DNA from: CAZKCI01 sp964551475
GTDB taxonomy: Bacteria > Auribacterota > Erginobacteria > Erginobacterales > CAZKCI01
Length of the DNA stretch: 8,028 nt
Assembly: GCA_964551475.1 (NCBI GenBank)
Contig: CAZKCI010000078.1
Coordinates: 1 to 8,028 of the forward strand
Reading direction: 5' to 3'
The notes under the pieces: generated by a model
Seen by the model: the letters and a program-made list of their open reading frames with translations, nothing else
Told to the model about the DNA's origin: nothing
Databases searched by the model: none
Translations under genes and position numbers: made by a program
In this document: positions 1-5,310 of the stretch, piece after piece
Layout of the letters: each line of letters begins with the position of its first letter
How positions within the stretch are numbered: position 1 is the first letter of the stretch

Positions 1-75
1 TGTTCCACTAACCAACCGGAAGATAACCGCACGGAAGTTACGAACATTGCTCTCCTCCCCCCCCAACCGAGATGA
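1..75 (+). pseudogene. 3' tail of a ParB/KorB-type HTH protein (partial, cut by window edge)
   Basis: Read from base 2, the sequence gives VPLTNRKITARKLRTLLSSPP, which aligns residue by residue with the last residues of the HTH remnant at 4954-5310 (DPLPSRAITERKLRNLISSPP). The DNA also aligns directly. After a run of eight C (57-64) this copy carries about five extra bases, so the stop equivalent to the other copy's TAG (TGA at 73-75) falls in a different frame, and the homologous frame runs on into the neighbouring gene's antisense. The extra bases may be a real frameshift or a homopolymer error. The HTH itself lies outside the window, so the function is inferred only from the paralogue. Confidence 0.55.
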
Positions 76-118
76 AGAAAGAGCGGCCCCCCCATTGATG
101 GAGAAACCGCCCTTTCTC
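74..118. terminator. Bidirectional hairpin between convergent HTH tail and SBBP gene
   Basis: Arms 75-86 and 107-118 pair as GAAAGaGCGG with CCGCcCTTTC, with one internal mismatch and a 20-nt loop. The plus strand leaves the stem into a CTTTCTCTCTATT run and the minus strand into CTTTCTTCATC. The arms therefore carry A/T-rich flanks on both sides, as in terminators shared by convergent genes. The same element, with a perfect stem, sits at 5307-5356 in the same position relative to the other SBBP gene. Confidence 0.6.
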
Positions 119-133
119 TCTATTCAGACTGAA

Positions 134-2332
134 TTAGCGGGTGACGGGGATGTCGCCAGTCCCTCCGAAGTAGACGCGGGTCAAACTGCGGATTGACCAC
201 ATTCCCGCTGTGTCACGGAAGATGCCGGCATCATCCACCCCATCCCCGTTGTAGTCCGCCGGCAGCGCCCAGTCATTCGCGCTCCCGAGATAAACTCGCG
301 TCACGTTCCGGATCGACCACATGCCGGACGACGGACGGAAAATCCCGCCTTCCCATTGACCAGCGCCGTTGTAGTCCCCCGGGACCAGGTCGTCAGTCGA
401 GGCGCCTAAGTAGAACCGTGTCAGGTCCTTCACAGACCACATCCCCGTGGAACCCCGGAAGATGGCGATGTTCTTGGCGGCATCACTGTTATAGAAACCT
501 GGGATGACCGTGTCTCCCATAGCGCCCAGATAGACCCGTGTCAGATCCCGAATCGACCACATGCCCGAAGACGGACGGAAGATGCCCGCCTCGGCTATCC
601 CGTCACCGTTGTAGTCGCCCGGGACGGGTTGATCATCCGCAGCCCCCAGGTAGAAGCGGGTCAGGTTCCGCACCGACCACATCCCGCCGTTCTCCCGGAA
701 GATGGCAATGTCGGTTGTTCCGTCACCGTTATAGTCGGCTGGGACCAAAGAGTCGGTCGAGTTTCCCAGATAAACCCGGGTGATGTCCTTCACCGACCAC
801 ATTCCCGATGACCCCCGGAAAATGGCGATATCGCTCGTCCCATCGCCGTTATAGTCGTAAATCCAGGGATTCGCGGAGGGCGTTGTCAGGCTCAGTTTAC
901 TGATAAATACATCTCCGACGGACTCGGAGAGGTCGGCTCGGCTCGGCTGGTAGGGATTAAATGTGGGAAAATCCCGGGATCGAGTTTGGCCGGTGATATA
1001 CACCTCCGCGTTCCGGACGGCGTTCCCGCCGCCGAAATCCATACCGGTGCCGCCCAGATAGGTTGAGAAGACCAGCGATGATCCGGAGGTGGAGAGCTGG
1101 GTGATGAAAGCGTCGTAATCGTCCGTCAGCCATCCCTTGCTGGCCTGATATGGATTGACGGTGGGGAAAGAGGATGACCGGGTATAGCCCGTGACGTATG
1201 CGCAGCCGCTTTCCACGGAAACACCCTCCCCTTGATCAACGTATTCCCCCCCGAGAAAGGTCGAGTAAACCAGGGAAGACCCGGAGGTCGAAAGTTTGCT
1301 GACAAAGGCATCACCGGTGCCTCCCACGTCGCTGTATTCCTGATAAGGATTAACGGTGGGGAAATCCAGCGATTGGGCGCAACCGGTGACGTAGGCATAG
1401 CCATTCTTAACTGCAATTCCGTAAGCTGTGTCGTCTTGAATATTTCCTCCCAGATAAGTGGAATAGAGCAGGGAGGATCCGGAAGAGGACAGCTTGGCGA
1501 CAAAGGAGGTATAAGCGATTGATGTTGGATGTTCCGCCCGATAGGGGTTCACAGTGGGGAAATCCCTCGATCCGGCGGAGCCGCATATGTACACCTCGCG
1601 ATTTTCGAGGCCGATCGAATAGGCCTTATCCTCCGCCGTGCCGCCCAGATAAGTTGAATATACCAAGCAGGAACCGCTGGAAGAAAATCTGGTGATGAAA
1701 ATATTGGAATCCGCGTAGGGCGCCATCGACGCCTGATAAGGGTTCAGGGTGGGGAAATCATACGATTTCGCGGCACCGCACACATAGGCTTCACCCCCTG
1801 TCACGGCGATTCCGAAGGCCTTGTCGGAATACCATCCGCCCAAATATGTCGAATAGATCAGGCTGGAGCCTTCGCTAGAGAGTCGGGTGACGAAGGCGTT
1901 CGATTGCCATTCCGGCAGACAGTTGAGGCTGGGCTGATAAGCGTTGACCACTGGGAAATAGGTCGATGTTGTCCATCCGGCGACATAAGCCTCGCCGTTT
2001 TCCACGCAAACGCTGCTGGCGTGGGTTCCTCCCAGAAAGGTTGAATAGATCAGAAAACTGCCGGTGGAGGAAAGCTTGCTGATGTATCCCGAACCATCGC
2101 TGGCCTGATATGGATTGACTATGGGGAAATCAGGGGACTCGGTATATCCCGCGACATAGGCGCATTTTTCTGCATCGACGGCGATGGCGCCGCGCTCCTC
2201 CAGTTCCGCACCCCCCAGATAAGTCGAATAGCGCAAGTGGATCGGCTCGGCCGAAAGCGGGCCCGCGAAGCCGACCAACGCTGCAAAAACGACCGTAAAC
2301 CCCAGCGCTTTATCTATCATGCCGTTTTTCAT
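134..2332 (-). CDS. Secreted seven-bladed SBBP beta-propeller protein with C-terminal VCBS-like six-unit module
   Basis: The 732-aa product starts with a signal peptide (MKNG..., hydrophobic to about residue 25, probable cleavage LSA|EP at 28/29). Residues about 33-485 hold seven repeats of about 60-65 aa with the pattern YSTYLGG ... AYVxGxTxSxDFPTVNPYQxS ... DAFVxKLSSSGSSL, typical of SBBP (beta-propeller repeat) proteins. Seven units imply a closed seven-bladed propeller, the N-terminal LRYSTYLGG strand probably completing the last blade. After a short linker, residues 492-732 hold six units of DYNGDGxxDIAIFRxSSGMWSVRxxTRxYLGxxxDxxVPG, with DxNxDG calcium-type loops (units 3 and 4 degenerate). 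The protein ends TGDIPVTR. The start fits GGGGG placed 6 nt before the ATG. The role is probably extracellular or surface binding, and no enzymatic motif is visible. It has its own promoter (2467-2495) and leader. Confidence 0.93.
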   Translation of the reverse strand: MKNGMIDKALGFTVVFAALVGFAGPLSAEPIHLRYSTYLGGAELEERGAIAVDAEKCAYVAGYTESPDFPIVNPYQASDGSGYISKLSSTGSFLIYSTFLGGTHASSVCVENGEAYVAGWTTSTYFPVVNAYQPSLNCLPEWQSNAFVTRLSSEGSSLIYSTYLGGWYSDKAFGIAVTGGEAYVCGAAKSYDFPTLNPYQASMAPYADSNIFITRFSSSGSCLVYSTYLGGTAEDKAYSIGLENREVYICGSAGSRDFPTVNPYRAEHPTSIAYTSFVAKLSSSGSSLLYSTYLGGNIQDDTAYGIAVKNGYAYVTGCAQSLDFPTVNPYQEYSDVGGTGDAFVSKLSTSGSSLVYSTFLGGEYVDQGEGVSVESGCAYVTGYTRSSSFPTVNPYQASKGWLTDDYDAFITQLSTSGSSLVFSTYLGGTGMDFGGGNAVRNAEVYITGQTRSRDFPTFNPYQPSRADLSESVGDVFISKLSLTTPSANPWIYDYNGDGTSDIAIFRGSSGMWSVKDITRVYLGNSTDSLVPADYNGDGTTDIAIFRENGGMWSVRNLTRFYLGAADDQPVPGDYNGDGIAEAGIFRPSSGMWSIRDLTRVYLGAMGDTVIPGFYNSDAAKNIAIFRGSTGMWSVKDLTRFYLGASTDDLVPGDYNGAGQWEGGIFRPSSGMWSIRNVTRVYLGSANDWALPADYNGDGVDDAGIFRDTAGMWSIRSLTRVYFGGTGDIPVTR

Positions 2333-2333
2333 C

Positions 2334-2408
2334 TCAATCCCCCTTTTGGGTAAGAAAATCCCGGCCGGATATCGCTATCCGAGCCGGGTCAATCTTCCCG
2401 AACCTCAT
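2334..2408 (-). other. Possible leader peptide ORF (24 codons) overlapping the leader hairpin
   Basis: An ATG at 2408 opens a frame encoding MRFGKIDPARIAISGR followed by DFLTQKGD and TGA at 2334-2336. One base separates the stop from the ATG of the SBBP gene (TGA-G-ATG), which would allow translational coupling. The upstream copy at 7835-7894 keeps the first 16 residues with one change (I6 to T) and one synonymous change. There is no convincing Shine-Dalgarno before this ATG (sequence TTGAGAC), so the conservation may equally be that of the RNA hairpin within it. Confidence 0.3.
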
Positions 2409-2411
2409 GTC
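2353..2411 (-). promoter_or_regulatory. Conserved leader island with GNRA-capped hairpin and U-run (candidate attenuator)
   Basis: Bases 2360-2411 match 7846-7897 with only two differences in 52, whereas sequence on either side within the leader has clearly diverged. In the transcript, CCCGGC pairs with GCCGGG and CGGAUA with UAUCCG, with one bulged U and a GCGA (GNRA) tetraloop (2360-2388). AUUUUCU follows directly. A GC-rich stem and U-run inside a 5' leader is the layout of an intrinsic terminator used for attenuation. I could not match the upstream part to a known riboswitch class. In this copy UCGGG (within GUUCGGG) could pair instead with CCCGG, but that pairing is not kept in the other copy. 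Confidence 0.55.
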
Positions 2412-2450
2412 TCAAGTATGATCTCAAGACAATTTCTGCCTGCGTTAGGG

Positions 2451-2495
2451 TGAACCGCTGATCAACATTCTTCTCTTCTCGACGGAAAGGGTCAA
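2451..2495 (-). promoter_or_regulatory. Sigma70-type promoter of the left SBBP gene with conserved initial transcribed sequence
   Basis: On the minus strand, TTGACC (2495-2490) is followed by 17 bp, then AAGAAT (2472-2467), then 7 bp, then AGCGGTTCA (2459-2451). The other two large genes have the same elements with the same spacings. The predicted start near 2459 gives a leader of about 127 nt. Each hexamer alone is an imperfect match; the threefold repetition is what supports the call. Confidence 0.7.
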
Positions 2496-2510
2496 GATAA
2501 TTTGCTTGAG

Positions 2511-2560
2511 AAGAAAAATCCCACCCATCTCAGGGTGTAACCATCCCGAGTCGGGTGGGA
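2511..2560 (-). terminator. Intrinsic terminator upstream of the left SBBP promoter (ends read-through from the hydrolase gene)
   Basis: On the minus strand TCCCACCC (2560-2553) pairs perfectly with GGGTGGGA (2526-2519). An inner stem of CTCGGG against CCC-T-GAG extends it. The stem is followed at once by TTTTTCTT (2518-2511). It lies between the hydrolase stop (2872) and the next promoter, so it would insulate the two transcription units. Confidence 0.65.
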
Positions 2561-2569
2561 GTGACGCTC
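2548..2569 (-). repeat. 22-bp repeat, copy in inverted orientation to 4943-4964
   Basis: The minus strand here is identical over 22 bases to the plus strand at 4943-4964 (begins GAGCGTCACTCC and ends CACCCGACTC). At the other site the match lies just before the recognisable start of the HTH remnant. Flanking sequence on both sides differs. The left arm of the terminator at 2511-2560 lies inside it. Confidence 0.7.
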
Positions 2570-2577
2570 GCACTCCC
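2557..2577. repeat. Small perfect hairpin
   Basis: GGGAGTG (2557-2563) and CACTCCC (2571-2577) pair perfectly around the loop ACGCTCG. It overlaps the 22-bp repeat, but the second copy of that repeat does not keep this hairpin. No function is visible. Confidence 0.4.
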
Positions 2578-2732
2578 CTTCGTGGTCGTATTTAGAACTT
2601 GGCTGACCATCCCTCCCTGGGAGCGGGAACCGGCTTTCTGGCCGCTATTCCATCCCAATTCCGTTGAGCAGCAGGGAGTTACGAAATAGTTGGCCTCGGG
2701 GCGGAAAAACGTGCTCCACCCCGATTACGGCC
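2578..2732. other. Intergenic stretch with no recognised feature
   Basis: I see no gene, RNA or promoter here. On the plus strand, 2658-2690 can be read as IPLSSRELRNS, which faintly resembles the HTH tail (PLPSR...ERKLRN), but the frame around it does not continue as that family, so I do not annotate it. Confidence 0.5.
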
Positions 2733-2801
2733 GGAAAATGCTGTAGATGCTGTCATGCTGTGGTATGGGTATCACCTTCCGCAGCATCTACAGCAGCTTC
2801 C
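2733..2801. repeat. Long inverted repeat downstream of the hydrolase gene
   Basis: Arms 2733-2752 and 2782-2801 are each 20 nt and match at 18 positions: TGCTGTAGATGCTG is perfectly complementary to CAGCATCTACAGCA, then two mismatches, then GGAA with TTCC. The 29-nt spacer contains a third ATGCTGT (2755-2761), in line with those at 2738 and 2747. It lies about 70 bp past the hydrolase stop and could act as a transcript 3'-end structure or be a small mobile palindrome. There is no clear U-run, so a simple terminator is doubtful. Confidence 0.65.
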
Positions 2802-2871
2802 AGCTATCCTGGTTAAAGCAAAAGGGCGACTCCCCATGCCGGGAAACAGCTCTGGCCGGCTGAACAGTCCG

Positions 2872-4794
2872 TCAGCGGGTCACGGGAATATCCCCGGTGG
2901 AGCCGAAATACACCCTGGTCATGTTCCTCAACGCCCATATCCCGATCGAATCCCGGAAGACGGCGGCTTCATCTATGCTATCGCCATTATAGTCGGCAGG
3001 GACAGGAAGATCGGTGGCAGCGCCGAAATAGAACCGTGTGGCACCGTGAAGTGCCCAGAGACCGGAAGAAGGACGGAAGACACCCGCCTGCTTTCGGAAC
3101 GGGCTGTCGATTCCCGCCCGGCCGCTATACCATCGGTAGACACCTGATATCGGAAGATCGCCCCCGCCGCCGTAGTAGAAGTGCGTGGCCCCCCGAACCG
3201 CCCAGAGGCCGACGGCAGGACTGACCACGGTTGAGGGACGGAAAACGGCCCCCTCAGCTGTTCCATCCCCGTTGAAATCCTCCGGCAACGGCTGGTCGAA
3301 CTGGGCCCCGAAGCGGAAACCGGTGATTCCCCGGACATGCCAGCTGCCGGTGATATCGTGGAAGACCGCGACATCGCAGGATCCATCGCCGTCGTAATCG
3401 CCGGGGACCGGCGTGTCCTGCCAGCTTCCGAAGAATAAGCGGGTCAGCCCTTTCACCGCCCAGAGGCCGTCAGATGGACGGAAGACCGCGACATCCGTGT
3501 AACTGTCTCCATCGTAGTCGCCGCTCGCCGGGATGGCGCTGCTGTTGCCCAGATAAGTCCGCCCCACGCCCAGCACCGCCCAGAGGCCCTCGCTTCTCCG
3601 GAAAAGGGCGACCTCGGATTTCCCATCGCCGTTGTAATCTCCGTCCGCCGGATGAGGGGGCGGTTGCGGAGGGAATACCTCCAGAATAATCTGGGCGGCG
3701 AGAGCGGTGGCGTTGAAAACTTCGCGGTTGAGAAGGACAACGATGACAGCCTGCCGGGAGGGCACGTAATAGATCCCGCTGCTGTATCCGTTGGTTAGAT
3801 CGCCGCCGTGGCCGATGGCGCCGAACCTCGACGCGATGCCGAGACCGTACCCGCCGCCGGGGGCGGGCCAGCCGCCCCAGGTCAGCTGTTCACGATGAGC
3901 GGCGTCACTGATCAGCGTGCCGCGAGCATAAGCGTCGCACCATATTTTCAGATCATCCAGGGTGGATATCATGGCCCCGCATCCGAACTCCCGGGACGGA
4001 TTGTAGTCGGTCCCGTCCGCCAGTTCGGTGAATCCGCTCCACTCCGGACAGGGGGAGTAGGCCGGAATCCAGTATCCATGCACGGGCTGGCCCGGCATGT
4101 CGGAATCGAGGGGGTACGTGGTGTGGTCGAGCGCGAGGGGCGCCAGGATCCGCTCCCGTATCTCCTCCGGGAGACGGGTGCCCGTCACCGAGGACTGGGT
4201 CACCCACTCGACGATCATTCCGAGCAGGATGTAGTTCGTGTCCTCGTATTCGTACCCGGTTCCCGGCTCCTCCTGTCCGACGGAAACCGCCTGGTTGACC
4301 ATTGACTGAGGGGACCATTCGACCAGCAGGGATTCGGCGGGACTCTGGCCGCAGGAGGCTAGCGCGTACTCCGTGCTCTCTGTCCAGTCGCCCAAGCCGC
4401 TGGTATGGTTCATGAGCTGCCGGACCGTGATCCGGTCGGCCAGCGGGACGCCGAAGCCGTTGTTGAAACTGCTCAAAGTATCCTCCAGTCTCAACCTCCC
4501 CTCGTCGACCAGCTGAAGGACGACCGTGGCGGTGAAGGTCTTGGAGATGCTGGCGATCCGGAAGGTGTCGGCCGGTGTGATCGGGCGATCGAGGATCAGG
4601 TCCGCAGTTCCCCGCGTCCAGGTCCCTTCCCAGGTTGGGGTCGAGATATGGAGGATGGCTCCGGGAACTCCTCTCCCCATAACGCCATCCAGCAATTTTT
4701 CCACGACCCCATCTATTGGGGCCGGCGGAGGTTGGCGCGGGGGTGGGAGGGCTATGACGCCGACCGCAACCAGGATCGCTGCCGTTTTCATCAT
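2872..4794 (-). CDS. Secreted serine hydrolase (class C beta-lactamase/DD-peptidase fold) fused to a VCBS-like six-unit module
   Basis: The 640-aa product begins with a hydrophobic segment (residues 4-16) and a proline-rich stretch, consistent with export. Residues about 28-375 form a beta-lactamase-family (serine hydrolase) domain. The SxxK motif is S82-I-S-K85 in FRIASISKTFTA. The YxN position is Y183-E-D185 in PGTGYEYEDTNYILLG, so Asp replaces Asn, a variant known in esterase and peptidase members. The third motif is H329-G-G331 in GHGGDLTNGYSSG. HxG rather than KTG favours a peptidase or esterase over a true beta-lactamase. Cysteines 148, 249, 272 and 286 could form disulfides. After PPQPPPHP, residues 386-640 hold six units (GLWAVRGxTRxYFG, DYNGDG loops), ending TGDIPVTR like both SBBP neighbours. 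GGAAGG lies 1 nt before the first ATG and 4 nt before the second, so 4791 may be the real start. The substrate cannot be told. Confidence 0.92.
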   Translation of the reverse strand: MMKTAAILVAVGVIALPPPRQPPPAPIDGVVEKLLDGVMGRGVPGAILHISTPTWEGTWTRGTADLILDRPITPADTFRIASISKTFTATVVLQLVDEGRLRLEDTLSSFNNGFGVPLADRITVRQLMNHTSGLGDWTESTEYALASCGQSPAESLLVEWSPQSMVNQAVSVGQEEPGTGYEYEDTNYILLGMIVEWVTQSSVTGTRLPEEIRERILAPLALDHTTYPLDSDMPGQPVHGYWIPAYSPCPEWSGFTELADGTDYNPSREFGCGAMISTLDDLKIWCDAYARGTLISDAAHREQLTWGGWPAPGGGYGLGIASRFGAIGHGGDLTNGYSSGIYYVPSRQAVIVVLLNREVFNATALAAQIILEVFPPQPPPHPADGDYNGDGKSEVALFRRSEGLWAVLGVGRTYLGNSSAIPASGDYDGDSYTDVAVFRPSDGLWAVKGLTRLFFGSWQDTPVPGDYDGDGSCDVAVFHDITGSWHVRGITGFRFGAQFDQPLPEDFNGDGTAEGAVFRPSTVVSPAVGLWAVRGATHFYYGGGGDLPISGVYRWYSGRAGIDSPFRKQAGVFRPSSGLWALHGATRFYFGAATDLPVPADYNGDSIDEAAVFRDSIGIWALRNMTRVYFGSTGDIPVTR

Positions 4795-4814
4795 GCCTTC
4801 CGATGGGGTTGAGT

Positions 4815-4859
4815 TGAACCGCTAATCCATATTCTTCTTTCCCCGGCGATATCGGTCAA
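4815..4859 (-). promoter_or_regulatory. Sigma70-type promoter of the hydrolase gene with conserved initial transcribed sequence
   Basis: On the minus strand, TTGACC (4859-4854), 17 bp, AAGAAT (4836-4831), 7 bp and AGCGGTTCA (4823-4815) repeat the arrangement at 2451-2495 exactly. The predicted transcript has only about 29 nt before the ATG and lacks the hairpin leader found at the SBBP genes. About 50 bp further upstream also resemble the region upstream of the 2467-2495 promoter. Confidence 0.7.
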
Positions 4860-4874
4860 CATAATCTGTCCGGT

Positions 4875-4926
4875 AAAAAGAATCCCACCCTATCCCAGCG
4901 TTAACCAGCCTGAGCAATGCGGGATA
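4875..4926 (-). terminator. Possible terminator upstream of the hydrolase promoter
   Basis: On the minus strand TATCCC (4926-4921) can pair with GGGATA (4896-4891), and CTCAG with CTGGG inside it as an alternative. A TTCTTTTT run follows 8 nt later (4882-4875). The place corresponds to the clearer terminator at 2511-2560, but the stem is weaker and the U-run is not adjacent, so it may be a decayed version. Confidence 0.35.
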
Positions 4927-4942
4927 AAAAACGGAACTCCCC

Positions 4943-4964
4943 GAGCGTCACTCCCACCCGACTC
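4943..4964 (+). repeat. 22-bp repeat, second copy (inverted relative to 2548-2569)
   Basis: Identical over 22 bases to the minus strand at 2548-2569. Here the repeat overlaps the first recognisable codons of the HTH remnant (PPDSSFEV). Confidence 0.7.
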
Positions 4965-5310
4965 TTCGTTCGAGGTTTGCTTCGATCTATACCCCTACCG
5001 GATCAGACGGGGAGAGCAACGCATCTCTATAGATCCCAATGAGATACCGAAGAAACAACTCAAAACCTTTCCCAATCCCCTATTTCTCGCCCTCCAATAC
5101 AAACGCCTCCTGAATACCCCTGGCATAGGCTCCCAGAGCGCCCTCTCCAGAAAAGTCGGTGTTTCCCGAGCCCGAATCAGCCAGTTCCTCCGCCTCCTCA
5201 AACTACCCCCGGATATCCAGCAATCGGTGATCAGGATGGGGGATCCACTACCATCCCGAGCGATAACGGAACGTAAGCTACGGAATCTGATTTCCTCCCC
5301 ACCGAGATAG
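4954..5310 (+). pseudogene. ParB/KorB-type HTH DNA-binding protein lacking a start codon (5'-truncated)
   Basis: An uninterrupted plus-strand frame reads PPDSSFEVCFDLYPYRIRRG, then ISIDPNEIPKKQL, NPLFLALQYKRLL, SRKVGVSRARISQFL and RLLKLPPDIQ, ending at TAG 5308-5310. The NPLxLALQYxRLL plus GVSRARISQxLxLLKLPPxIQ pattern (HTH about 5131-5220) is that of small HTH proteins often encoded beside site-specific serine recombinases. The frame is open back to 4813 but contains no ATG, GTG or TTG before codon GTG 5227. The upstream part overlaps the divergent hydrolase promoter, and members of the family normally begin some 15-20 residues earlier. The simplest reading is a recent 5' truncation by rearrangement; a non-canonical start is the alternative. 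The stop lies inside the convergent hairpin. It is probably not expressed as a functional protein. Confidence 0.65.

Noticed and set aside
193..507. Plus-strand frame of 104 aa, and many similar frames opposite all three large genes (for example 2755-3147, 3808-4305, 4405-4812, 6780-7136)
   Set aside because: They are antisense shadows of repeat-coding, GC-rich genes. They are Arg/Pro/Ser-rich, have no recognisable domain, and the opposite frames encode clear repeat or hydrolase proteins.
134..2332. Internal DNA repeats as CRISPR or mobile repeats
   Set aside because: The periodic similarity follows from the protein repeats (SBBP and VCBS-like units) and lies wholly within open coding frames.
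2360..2460. Cyclic-di-GMP (GEMM) or another known riboswitch in the leaders
   Set aside because: The GCGA-capped hairpin drew attention, but the conserved core sequences of GEMM and the other classes I checked by eye are not present.
2610..2700. Third HTH-gene remnant upstream of the hydrolase's inverted repeat (reads IPLSSRELRNS)
   Set aside because: The resemblance covers only about ten residues, and the surrounding frame shows nothing of the HTH family.
2733..2815. Integron attC site at the inverted repeat
   Set aside because: The required RYYYAAC and GTTRRRY ends are not found at the right places. The nearby GTTAAAG does not fit, and no integrase or cassette array is visible.
4995..5201. 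Minus-strand 68-aa frame beginning with several arginines
   Set aside because: It is the reverse-strand shadow of the HTH remnant on the plus strand, whose motif content is far more convincing.
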